NCBI GenBank assembly: GCA_964293305.1
Contig: CAXYYO010000037.1
Span: forward strand, 1-33,739
Direction: 5' to 3'
Length of the DNA: 33,739 bases
Origin: CALAGJ01 sp964293305
GTDB taxonomy: Bacteria > Bacteroidota > Bacteroidia > Chitinophagales > Chitinophagaceae
Under the pieces are notes generated by a model. It made no database searches. It saw only the letters and a program-made list of their open reading frames with translations, and was not told where the DNA came from. Position numbers and translations under genes: made by a program. This document shows positions 24,588-32,703 of the stretch, one piece after another (within the stretch, counting starts at the first letter, position 1; the number at the start of each line of letters is the position of its first letter).

Positions 24588-25976
24588 ATGCCTTTGATAA
24601 AGTCAATTTCAGGAATTCGTGGCACCATTGGTGGCAAGCCAGGTGAGAATCTTACCCCTGTAGATATTGTACAATTTACTGCTGCTTACGCAGAATGGCT
24701 TAAAAAGCAAGGTGTCATTCTTAAAGTGGTTTTAGGTAGAGATGGCAGAATAAGTGGGCCTTCTGTTATGTCGCTTGTAGCCGAGACACTTTTAGCTTCC
24801 GGTATTGATGTGGTCAATTTAGGCTTAAGCACTACGCCTACTGTGGAGATGGCTGTTCCTCATCATGAGGCTGGTGGTGGTATTATTGTAACCGCAAGCC
24901 ACAACCCTGCGGAATGGAATGCACTGAAATTATTAAACCATAAAGGTGAATTTATTAATGCTGCGGATGGTAAAGATTTAATGGAGATAGCGTCTGCAGG
25001 TCATTTCAATTTTGTATCAGTAGATAATGCCGGAAAAATGAGCTATGATGAAATGGCTTTAAAAAGACATGTAGATGCAATTCTACAGCATCCGCTTGTA
25101 GATACAACCGCCATTAGGGCTGCAAATTTTACCATAGTTACTGATGCCATCAATAGTAGTGGAGCCATTGCAGTGCCTGCACTTTTAACTAGCTTAGGCG
25201 TGCAGCAAATGCATGTAATCAATGCTGACATTACTGGAAATTTTGCACATAATCCAGAACCTTTACCAGAGCATCTTTCCTCATTACGCGAAGCGGTATT
25301 AAAAAATAATGCACATGTAGGTATAGCAGTTGATCCAGATGTGGACAGGCTATGTTTTGTATGTGAAGATGGTACTTTGTTTGGCGAGGAATACACACTT
25401 GTAGCTGTGGCAGATTATGTACTTCAGCATTGCAAAGGCAATACGGTAAGCAATATGAGCAGCACCCGTGCACTTAAAGATGTAACGCTAAAAAATGGTG
25501 GAAGTTATTATGCAAGCGCCGTGGGCGAAGTAAATGTTGTAAACCAAATGAAAGCACAAAATGCAGTAATTGGTGGTGAAGGTAATGGTGGCATCATAGT
25601 ACCTGAATTACATTATGGCAGAGATGCTTTGGTGGGTATAGCATTGTTTTTGAGCTTGCTGGCAAAATCAAATAAATCTACTGCTGAGCTTCGACGTACA
25701 TACCCTGATTACTACATGAGTAAAAATAAAATCAACTTGGCTGTGGGTATGGATGTACAAACTATATTTGAAAGAGTAAGGGAAAAATATAGTATGCAAC
25801 CCATGAATACAGATGATGGTTTGAAAATTGAATTTGACCACTCCTGGGTGCATTTACGTACAAGCAATACAGAGCCAATTATACGCATCTATTCAGAAAG
25901 CGATACGGCTGATAATGCAGAAGCCCTTGCCAATACCTTAATGCAAGATATAAAACAAGTATCAGCCAATTTATGA
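24588..25976 (+). CDS. glmM: Phosphoglucosamine mutase
   Basis: GlmM converts glucosamine-6-phosphate to glucosamine-1-phosphate for UDP-GlcNAc and thus peptidoglycan. The 462-residue product is an alpha-D-phosphohexomutase with the phosphoserine loop TASHNP (Ser104), metal loop DPDVDR at 249-254, sugar-binding GEGNGG near 330-335, and phosphate-binding RTSNTEP at 424-430. The sequence alone cannot fully exclude a phosphomannomutase/phosphoglucomutase, but the SISGIRGTIGG N-terminus is the form usually assigned to GlmM in Bacteroidota. It is divergent from the methyltransferase gene. Confidence 0.88.
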   Translation: MPLIKSISGIRGTIGGKPGENLTPVDIVQFTAAYAEWLKKQGVILKVVLGRDGRISGPSVMSLVAETLLASGIDVVNLGLSTTPTVEMAVPHHEAGGGIIVTASHNPAEWNALKLLNHKGEFINAADGKDLMEIASAGHFNFVSVDNAGKMSYDEMALKRHVDAILQHPLVDTTAIRAANFTIVTDAINSSGAIAVPALLTSLGVQQMHVINADITGNFAHNPEPLPEHLSSLREAVLKNNAHVGIAVDPDVDRLCFVCEDGTLFGEEYTLVAVADYVLQHCKGNTVSNMSSTRALKDVTLKNGGSYYASAVGEVNVVNQMKAQNAVIGGEGNGGIIVPELHYGRDALVGIALFLSLLAKSNKSTAELRRTYPDYYMSKNKINLAVGMDVQTIFERVREKYSMQPMNTDDGLKIEFDHSWVHLRTSNTEPIIRIYSESDTADNAEALANTLMQDIKQVSANL

Positions 25977-26086
25977 TATAAATTGACTGTTTTATTGATG
26001 AAATGGGGATATAATTTTATGCATATAAAAAAATATCTCCTTCAAAATTTATTTGAAGTAAGCCGATTTCTGATTAAGAATTGATG

Positions 26087-26494
26087 TTATAAACTGACAC
26101 GTTTTATTATTTCCACAATATTTTTATAACTGTTTTCCATGCAAGAGCTAATTATAGCTGCATCTGCCCAAATGATTTGCTCAATGTCTTCTTCTGTTTG
26201 AGGTATAAGGGGCTGCGCACTATTAGCTTTCATCACAAACCAATGTGTTTTTTTGATGACATCCGTTTGAAGCCATTTGTCAAAATAACTATGTAAGGTA
26301 ATGCCCAAGGATTTTATCAATTCTAGTTCTTGCAATCCCGTTTCTTCCATCACTTCCCGAATTGCGGTAGCTTCAATTGTTTCTCCTTCATCTGCTTTGC
26401 CTTTTGGAAGATCCCATTTGCCTCTTCTGAATATGAGTAACAAATGCCCCTGCTCATTATAGACCAAACCTCCTGCTGCTATTATTTCTTTCAT
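26087..26494 (-). CDS. Nudix hydrolase
   Basis: The 135-residue product carries a complete Nudix box at 32-54: Gly32, Glu38, Arg46-Glu47, Glu50-Glu51 and Gly53 in the GX5EX7REUXEEXGU pattern. It should hydrolyse a nucleoside diphosphate linked to another moiety; the substrate is unknown. An in-frame Met at 26548 would give 153 residues; the Met at 26494 is preferred because it begins directly at the first strand (MKEIIAAGGLV). It is divergent from pyrE across about 65 bp. Confidence 0.9.
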   Translation of the reverse strand: MKEIIAAGGLVYNEQGHLLLIFRRGKWDLPKGKADEGETIEATAIREVMEETGLQELELIKSLGITLHSYFDKWLQTDVIKKTHWFVMKANSAQPLIPQTEEDIEQIIWADAAIISSCMENSYKNIVEIIKRVSL

Positions 26495-26547
26495 TGAAAA
26501 AATCTTGTTAAATACATTAATTGATAATACTGTGTTTGTGGCAAACA

Positions 26548-26555
26548 TATCTTCG
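26548..26555 (+). promoter_or_regulatory. Candidate -7 box of pyrE
   Basis: TATCTTCG followed by TGCC lies 4 bp before the ATG at 26560, so the mRNA would be nearly leaderless. A TTG at 26521 is somewhat far for a -33 element. Confidence 0.4.
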
Positions 26556-26559
26556 TGCC

Positions 26560-27192
26560 ATGAAAAATGAAAAAATTATTGCAGAAAAATTGATACAGGC
26601 TGAAGCCATCAAACTAAGCCCGGAGCAACCTTTTACTTGGGCTAGTGGCTGGAAAAGCCCTGTATATTGCGATAACAGACGAGTGCTCTCCTACCCATTT
26701 TTAAGAGATTATATAAAGAGTGAATTGTGTAATAATATTTTTGAAGAATTTCCTGATGCTGATATTCTTGCCGGTGTAGCCACTGCGGGAATAGCTTGGG
26801 GCGCCATGGCAGCTGATCAATTGAAGCTTCCATATATTTATGTGCGGCCAAAGCCAAAAGAGCATGGTTTGGGAAATCAGATTGAAGGTTTTTATAAACC
26901 CGGGCAGCGGGTAGTTGTTATTGAAGACCTCATATCAACAGGTAAAAGTAGTTTGCAGGTGGCAGATGTATTGAAGCAAGCAGGGTTGCAAATTGATGGT
27001 CTGGTTTCAATATTTAATTATGGATTTCCACAGGCTGCTGCTGCATTTAAAAATGCTGCTGTACATTATGAGTCTTTAACCACTTATAAATCGCTGATTG
27101 AGTTGGCTATAGAGAAGGGAATGATTAGCCATGAAATGGAAGCAGTTCTCCTGGATTGGAGTGCCGACCCTGCAAATTGGAAAGGTATTTAA
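26560..27192 (+). CDS. pyrE: Orotate phosphoribosyltransferase
   Basis: PyrE joins orotate and PRPP to give orotidine-5'-phosphate, the fifth step of UMP synthesis. The 210-residue product has the PRPP-binding motif VVVIEDLISTGKS at 118-130, the flexible-loop RPKPKEHG near 96-103 and the ASGWKSPVYCDNR orotate-side block near 28-40. A Met at 26521 is in frame but would add 13 residues absent from the family. The next gene, an HMA-like protein, begins 19 bp downstream, so they are probably co-transcribed. Confidence 0.96.
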   Translation: MKNEKIIAEKLIQAEAIKLSPEQPFTWASGWKSPVYCDNRRVLSYPFLRDYIKSELCNNIFEEFPDADILAGVATAGIAWGAMAADQLKLPYIYVRPKPKEHGLGNQIEGFYKPGQRVVVIEDLISTGKSSLQVADVLKQAGLQIDGLVSIFNYGFPQAAAAFKNAAVHYESLTTYKSLIELAIEKGMISHEMEAVLLDWSADPANWKGI

Positions 27193-27211
27193 TCAAAAAA
27201 AAGTAGATGTT

Positions 27212-27646
27212 ATGAAAAAGATATTTGTTTTAATTATTTTGAGTGTAGTTTTTATAAAGGGAAATGCACAGGTAATGCAGGCTAAAGCAGTATGGCTGAC
27301 CATAGCTGTACCTCAAATGAAATGCTGGGAGTGTAGTACCCATTTGGAAAAATATTTACTGCATGAAAAAGGGCCTGCCAATGATGCAGGTATTATACGT
27401 TGGATAATAAATATGAGTGCTGCCAATATCAGGATTCAGTATTACCCGGATAGAATTACATCAGATTATTTAAGAGCTAGTATTGCTAATGCAGGTTTTG
27501 ATGCTGACACTGTAAAAGCCACACCTGACAGTTATAAACTTATACCCAATATTTGTAAAAGAACTACGGAGGGTGGTGGCCCGCCAAAAGGGGTGCCATG
27601 TAAGCTGCCGCCTTCTGATAGGGGGAGTTTAATGCTGAAGGATTAA
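27212..27646 (+). CDS. Secreted heavy-metal-associated (HMA)-like domain protein
   Basis: The 144-residue product has a signal peptide (1-19, ending KGNAQ) and then a ferredoxin-like HMA domain at about 26-100. The metal motif reads MKCWEC (Cys38, Cys41), a variant of the MxCxxC found in copper chaperones and P-type ATPases. The tail after residue 105 is Gly/Pro-rich with two more Cys (115 and 130). A periplasmic copper- or zinc-binding role is inferred. It lies 19 bp after pyrE and about 100 bp before ccmE, a gene for heme handling. Earlier in-frame starts overlap pyrE and would lack the exposed signal peptide, so they are not preferred. Confidence 0.78.
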   Translation: MKKIFVLIILSVVFIKGNAQVMQAKAVWLTIAVPQMKCWECSTHLEKYLLHEKGPANDAGIIRWIINMSAANIRIQYYPDRITSDYLRASIANAGFDADTVKATPDSYKLIPNICKRTTEGGGPPKGVPCKLPPSDRGSLMLKD

Positions 27647-27730
27647 TGATTTATACAACTTTGCCGTGTTTTTATCATTTTTTTTCTAATATCTTGTTCA
27701 ACATGATTTAGCTATTGGTTACGCAAAGCC

Positions 27731-27738
27731 TATTTTTG
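27731..27738 (+). promoter_or_regulatory. Candidate -7 box of ccmE-ccmF
   Basis: TATTTTTG is a full TAnnTTTG match, 12 bp before the ccmE ATG at 27751. It overlaps the 5' codons of a longer in-frame start at 27715, which supports the shorter form. Confidence 0.45.
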
Positions 27739-27750
27739 CAAAAATCTTTT

Positions 27751-28179
27751 ATGAAGAAGACACATATCATTGCCTTGGGGCTTATTGCTATATCAATTGG
27801 GGTACTCATTAGCTTTATGGGAAGTGTAACCACTTATGAAACCATTGCTAGTGCAAAATCAAAGCCGGGCAAATATGTAAATCTCATTGCAAAACTTGAT
27901 AAATCGAAGCCTTTTGAATATGATCCTGCCATTAATCCAAATCTATTACACTTTACTGCCATAGATACTTTGGGCAATACCATATCTGTTGTGTACCACA
28001 ATGCTAAACCTACAGACATGGAAAAAAGTGAAAGACTTGTATTAAAAGGAAGAGTGAAAGATGGTACATTTGAGTGTGAGGATATTTTATTGAAATGCCC
28101 TAGCAAGTATAAAGATGATATAAGTGCCAATGCACAAAATGTGAAGGCTCAAATGGAAGACACAACAATATCGTATTAA
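27751..28179 (+). CDS. ccmE: Cytochrome c maturation heme chaperone CcmE, CXXXY type
   Basis: CcmE carries heme covalently from CcmC to the CcmF ligase on the outer face of the inner membrane. The 142-residue product has one N-terminal membrane anchor (5-25) and an OB-fold domain. The classic heme-binding HxxxY is replaced by Cys116-Pro-Ser-Lys-Tyr120, the CXXXY form described for Desulfovibrio and archaeal CcmE. It lies 26 bp before ccmF. The other usual genes ccmA, B, C and D are not in the window. Identity is supported by the ccmF linkage and the motif. Confidence 0.92.
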   Translation: MKKTHIIALGLIAISIGVLISFMGSVTTYETIASAKSKPGKYVNLIAKLDKSKPFEYDPAINPNLLHFTAIDTLGNTISVVYHNAKPTDMEKSERLVLKGRVKDGTFECEDILLKCPSKYKDDISANAQNVKAQMEDTTISY

Positions 28180-28205
28180 AGCATTATTTACAGCAATAAG
28201 TCATT

Positions 28206-30641
28206 ATGGAGTATCATGGAGAGCATCTGCTTCCCGGTCAAATTGGAGAGTGGTTAATCCTTATCTCACTTACAGCATCGTTAACCGCAACTATATCTTA
28301 TTTTTTTGCCTCAAAAAAGTCTGAATCTACTCAAGCCCCTATGTGGATTAAAATGGGTAGATGGTCATACGCTGCCGTTTGTTGTTCTGTTTTGGGTGTT
28401 TTCGGTTTACTTGTTTATATCATTTCTAATCATTACCATGAATATTATTATGCATGGAATCATAGTAGTATCAATCTCCAGCCACAATACTTATTAGCCA
28501 GTCTTTGGGAAGGGCAGGAGGGTAGTTTTCTTCTCTGGAGTTTTTGGAATTGTGTATTGGGTTTTTTTCTTATAAAAAAAGCAGGAAAGTGGGAAGCTAC
28601 AACTATGACTGTCATTAGCTTTTGTCAGTTTTTTATAGCAACCATGCTTATTGGTATTTATTTCTTTGGTTATAAAGTAGGAGGAAATCCATTTATCCTA
28701 TTTAGGGATCAAATGCCAGACATGCCGTTGTTTAATAATCCTGATTATTTACAACTTGCCCGCATTAAGGAAGGCAATGATTTGAATGTGTTGCTTCAGA
28801 ATTACTGGATGGTTATTCACCCGCCGGTGCTATTTTTAGGCTTTGCCTCTACTATTGTTCCATTTGCTTTTGCTTATGGAGGACTGATTACAAAAGATCA
28901 TAGCTGGACCAATAAAAGTTTGTCATGGACCTTATTTAGTGGAGCCGCACTAGGTACAGGCATTATGATGGGAGCAGCATGGGCTTATGAAAGTTTAAAC
29001 TTTGGTGGTTACTGGGCCTGGGATCCTGTAGAAAATGCTAGTTTAGTACCTTGGTTAATACTTGTAGCAGGATTACATACTAACCTCATATACAAGCACA
29101 GTGGCTATAGTCTGCGTACTACTTATGTCTTCTATATTCTCAGTTTCTCATTAGTGTTGTATAGTACTTTTCTTACGCGAAGCGGTGTACTTGGTGATAC
29201 ATCTGTACATGCTTTTACAGGTGCAGATATGACTGTACAATTACTCTGTTTTTTTGGAGCTTTTCTAATTCCTGGACTAGCATTATTTTTTATCAATAGA
29301 AAAAATATTCCAACAATTCATAAAGAAGAAAGTAGCTATAGCAGAGAATTTTGGATGTTTATTGGAGCCTTGGTATTATTCCTTTCAGGAATTATTATTA
29401 CAGCAAAAACATCTGTACCGGTTTATAACCTCGTGTTCGGAACAAATGTGGCCTTGCCTGAAGACCCAGTTTTTGCCCACAATCAGGTACAAATTTTTAT
29501 TGCTATTATCATCGGTGTACTTACCGCCATTACGCAGTATCTAAAATACAAAGACACACCCAGAAATCAGTTTACTAAAAAAATATTATTACCCACAGTT
29601 ATTGCCTTAGTCATCAGCCTTTGTATAAGTATTTTTGGAAATGTATCCTATACGGAAAAAGGGGCTGGTTTTCTTGGAGCAATACATGTGGCACTGTTTG
29701 CCAGCGTATATGCTATAATTGCTAATGCCGGATATATTATTACCGGTTTGAAGGGCAAACTCAAAGCCGGTGGTGCCTCTGTAGCACATGTTGGTTTTGG
29801 AATGGTGCTTTTAGGTATCCTATTATCTTCCGCAGGAAAAGCGGTACTTAGTCAAAATACAACGGGGATAGCTTTGTTTGAGAAAACAAAAAATGAAGAC
29901 CCTGCTGAAAATATTACTTTGTTTAAAGGTCTTCGTACAGATATGAATACCTATCATGTAACCTATCAGGGAGACAGTGCCAATACCTATGATAGGAAGA
30001 AATATTTTGAATTATTATTTGAACCCAAAGATGGTAGTAAACCATTCTTTATATATCCTGATGTACTGGCAAATAATAAAGGACAGGAAGGCTTTTCAGC
30101 CAATCCGGATAAAGAGCATTTTTGGAATAAAGATATTTTTGTATATACCTCCAGCTTTCAGCAAGGTACAAGTACAGATACCATTCAATATAGGCCCATT
30201 ACTTTACAAGCTGGCGATACTTCCTTTTACAGTAATGGTATGATCATTTTGAATAAGAGTGATTTGAATCCTCCGGAAATGCAGGCCAAGCTTACACCAG
30301 GAGCACTTGCTGTACAATTAGATATTACAGTAATTTCAAAAGAAGGCAGCAAGTATGCAGCAAAACCTGCCATTATTCTCAAAGATAGTACACTTGATAT
30401 TTTACCAGACACCATCCTTTCTCAAAGTATGGTGCTCAAGTTTAACCGCATAGTGGATGAGCAAAAAGGGATTTTAGAAATTGGGGTAAAAGAAGATCGT
30501 CGAATGAATGATATAGTAACACTAAAAGTGTATGAATTTCCATTCATTAATGTGTTGTGGTTAGGTATTTTAGTTATGATAGTCGGCTTTGCAATGAGTA
30601 TGTACAGAAGAATAGAAAATATGAAATTGAGAGCCATTTAA
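28206..30641 (+). CDS. ccmF: Cytochrome c heme lyase subunit CcmF
   Basis: CcmF transfers heme from CcmE to apocytochrome c. The 811-residue product is a polytopic membrane protein with 12-15 helices. It has the tryptophan-rich WWD motif around NFGGYWAWDPVENAS (about 265-279), nearby potential heme ligands His205 and His291, and a large extracytoplasmic domain at about 560-775 before a final helix. It is longer than typical Enterobacterial CcmF (about 650) because of that domain, which is usual in Bacteroidota. It follows ccmE directly. Confidence 0.94.
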   Translation: MEYHGEHLLPGQIGEWLILISLTASLTATISYFFASKKSESTQAPMWIKMGRWSYAAVCCSVLGVFGLLVYIISNHYHEYYYAWNHSSINLQPQYLLASLWEGQEGSFLLWSFWNCVLGFFLIKKAGKWEATTMTVISFCQFFIATMLIGIYFFGYKVGGNPFILFRDQMPDMPLFNNPDYLQLARIKEGNDLNVLLQNYWMVIHPPVLFLGFASTIVPFAFAYGGLITKDHSWTNKSLSWTLFSGAALGTGIMMGAAWAYESLNFGGYWAWDPVENASLVPWLILVAGLHTNLIYKHSGYSLRTTYVFYILSFSLVLYSTFLTRSGVLGDTSVHAFTGADMTVQLLCFFGAFLIPGLALFFINRKNIPTIHKEESSYSREFWMFIGALVLFLSGIIITAKTSVPVYNLVFGTNVALPEDPVFAHNQVQIFIAIIIGVLTAITQYLKYKDTPRNQFTKKILLPTVIALVISLCISIFGNVSYTEKGAGFLGAIHVALFASVYAIIANAGYIITGLKGKLKAGGASVAHVGFGMVLLGILLSSAGKAVLSQNTTGIALFEKTKNEDPAENITLFKGLRTDMNTYHVTYQGDSANTYDRKKYFELLFEPKDGSKPFFIYPDVLANNKGQEGFSANPDKEHFWNKDIFVYTSSFQQGTSTDTIQYRPITLQAGDTSFYSNGMIILNKSDLNPPEMQAKLTPGALAVQLDITVISKEGSKYAAKPAIILKDSTLDILPDTILSQSMVLKFNRIVDEQKGILEIGVKEDRRMNDIVTLKVYEFPFINVLWLGILVMIVGFAMSMYRRIENMKLRAI

Positions 30642-30722
30642 TGGTTCAATCGTTTGCTAAGCTGAGCAAAAAAATTTCTACAACCTTTTTTCCATAGTAA
30701 TTTCAAAATTTTGAAAGAATCA

Positions 30723-30753
30723 TTTGTTGCATTGATTTACCTGCTTATTTTTG
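30723..30753 (+). promoter_or_regulatory. Promoter of pyrG
   Basis: TTTG at 30723-30726 and TATTTTTG at 30746-30753 are separated by 19 bp, a full match to the Bacteroidota -33/-7 consensus. It leaves a leader of about 125 nt before the pyrG ATG, the longest leader inferred here. Confidence 0.65.
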
Positions 30754-30884
30754 CATGACCTTCAAGATTATCTTCTTACAGGTCATCACAAATTTTATTG
30801 TAAATTTAATACTATTTGATTTTCTATTTCGTAAGGAATATTGAAATCATGGGTGGTCTTTTTTGATTTTAAAAAAAATACAAA

Positions 30885-32534
30885 ATGAGTAAATATATTT
30901 TCGTTACAGGTGGCGTTACCAGTAGCTTAGGAAAAGGTATTATAGCAGCTTCTCTTGCTAAATTGCTTCAAGCAAGAGGGTTTACAGTTACTATACAGAA
31001 ATTTGACCCTTATATCAATTTAGACCCCGGCACTATGAATCCTTATGAGCATGGTGAATGTTATGTAACAGACGATGGCGCAGAAACGGACTTAGATCTT
31101 GGCCACTATGAAAGATTTTTAAATATTACAACCTCACAGGCAAATAATGTTACTACAGGCAGGGTTTATCAAACTGTGATTGATAAAGAACGGAAAGGAG
31201 AATTTTTGGGAAAAACTGTTCAAGTAGTTCCGCATATAACTGATGAAATTAAAGAACGTATGTTACTCCTTGGAAAAGGGGGTAAATATGATATAGTAAT
31301 CACAGAAATTGGTGGTACCGTAGGCGATATAGAAAGCCTGCCTTTTATAGAAAGTGTGAGACAAATACAATGGGAACTCCCAGATGAGGACGTATTGGTC
31401 ATTCATCTTACACTAATACCTTATTTAAAAGCGGCAAAAGAACTCAAAACAAAACCTACCCAGCACAGTGTAAAGATGCTGAGCGAAACAGGAGTTAAAC
31501 CGGATATCATTGTTTGTAGGACCGAAGAAGCGCTGAACGAAAGTATCAGAAATAAAATTGCATTGTTCTGTAATGTAAAGAAAGAAGCTGTTATAGAAGC
31601 CATGGATGCTAGTACAATTTATGAAGTGCCCCTTTTAATGCTTAGAGAAAAGTTAGATATAATCTGTTTAAAAAAATTGGGAATTCATAACTATCCTGAG
31701 CCTGAGTTGGACAAATGGAAATCTTTTTTGGATAAATTAAAATACCCCAAAAGTAAGATTACTATAGGTCTTATTGGTAAGTATGTTGAACTACAAGATG
31801 CCTATAAATCTATACTTGAAAGTTTTGTACATGCAGGTGCCATTAATGAGGTTAAGGTAGAAATTACACATATTCATAGTGAACATCTTACACATGAAAA
31901 TATTGATGACAAATTAATGGGATTAGATGGTTTATTGGTAGCTCCGGGTTTTGGAAAACGAGGAATTGATGGCAAAATTTTAGCAGTACAATATGCCAGA
32001 CAATCAGATCTACCTTTTTTTGGAATTTGTCTGGGTATGCAAATGGCTGTTATAGAATTTGCTAGAAATGTATTGCATATAAATGATGCACATAGTACAG
32101 AAATGATGCCTCAAACTGCAAATCCAGTAATAGATATGATGGAAGAGCAAAAGCAAGTTGAAAATATGGGTGGCAGTATGCGTTTGGGTTCCTATCCCTG
32201 CTCTATTAAAGAGGATACATTGGCCATGCATATTTATAATGAGCCCTTGATTGCTGAAAGACATCGCCATAGGTGGGAATTTAATAATGAGTATTTAGAA
32301 TCATTTGAAAAAGCAGGTATGATAGCAAGTGGTTTCAATCCGGCAACAGGGTTGGTAGAAATAATTGAAGTGAAAAATCATCCTTTCTTTATTGGTGTAC
32401 AATATCACCCTGAACTCAAAAGTACTGTAGAAAATCCTGCCCCCTTATTTGTACATTTTGTAGCTGCTTCAAAAAATTATCATGAGAAAAGACATGGATT
32501 TAAAACACCAGTATTACAGAGTGAAATGAAATAA
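30885..32534 (+). CDS. pyrG: CTP synthase
   Basis: PyrG makes CTP from UTP, ATP and glutamine. The 549-residue product has an N-terminal amidoligase domain (1-270) starting KYIFVTGGVTSSLGKG, with the ATP loop at 9-19 and the UTP/CTP-site DPYINLDPGTMNP. The C-terminal class I glutaminase domain has nucleophile Cys382 (FFGICLGMQM), His508 and Glu510 (YHPE). The oxyanion strand reads VAPGFG rather than VPGGFG, which I recall as normal in this phylum. It has a good promoter, a ~125 nt leader and its own terminator, so it is a single-gene unit. Confidence 0.98.
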   Translation: MSKYIFVTGGVTSSLGKGIIAASLAKLLQARGFTVTIQKFDPYINLDPGTMNPYEHGECYVTDDGAETDLDLGHYERFLNITTSQANNVTTGRVYQTVIDKERKGEFLGKTVQVVPHITDEIKERMLLLGKGGKYDIVITEIGGTVGDIESLPFIESVRQIQWELPDEDVLVIHLTLIPYLKAAKELKTKPTQHSVKMLSETGVKPDIIVCRTEEALNESIRNKIALFCNVKKEAVIEAMDASTIYEVPLLMLREKLDIICLKKLGIHNYPEPELDKWKSFLDKLKYPKSKITIGLIGKYVELQDAYKSILESFVHAGAINEVKVEITHIHSEHLTHENIDDKLMGLDGLLVAPGFGKRGIDGKILAVQYARQSDLPFFGICLGMQMAVIEFARNVLHINDAHSTEMMPQTANPVIDMMEEQKQVENMGGSMRLGSYPCSIKEDTLAMHIYNEPLIAERHRHRWEFNNEYLESFEKAGMIASGFNPATGLVEIIEVKNHPFFIGVQYHPELKSTVENPAPLFVHFVAASKNYHEKRHGFKTPVLQSEMK

Positions 32535-32580
32535 CTTGATCTGTATTTGAAGCGAATACAGGGTAATATTATTTGATATG

Positions 32581-32604
32581 AAAGAGGGTTCTTGCCCTTT
32601 TTTT
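32581..32604 (+). terminator. Intrinsic terminator after pyrG
   Basis: AAAGAGGG (32581-32588) pairs with the CCC plus T tract (32595-32602) around TTCTTG, with one G-T pair, and is followed by more T. It lies 46 bp after the pyrG stop. Confidence 0.75.
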
Positions 32605-32703
32605 TATTTGTAATAGCCGTTCCCTAATTCATATCATCCATTCAATCATTTGTTTTTTTAATAGTGAATATCAATCGAACTTTTGTATTTCAAAGTAAAA
32701 ATT

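Noticed and set aside
30754..30884. The ~125-nt pyrG leader as a riboswitch or attenuator.
   Set aside because: No strong stem or known aptamer-like pattern was visible by eye; it is AT-rich and unstructured.
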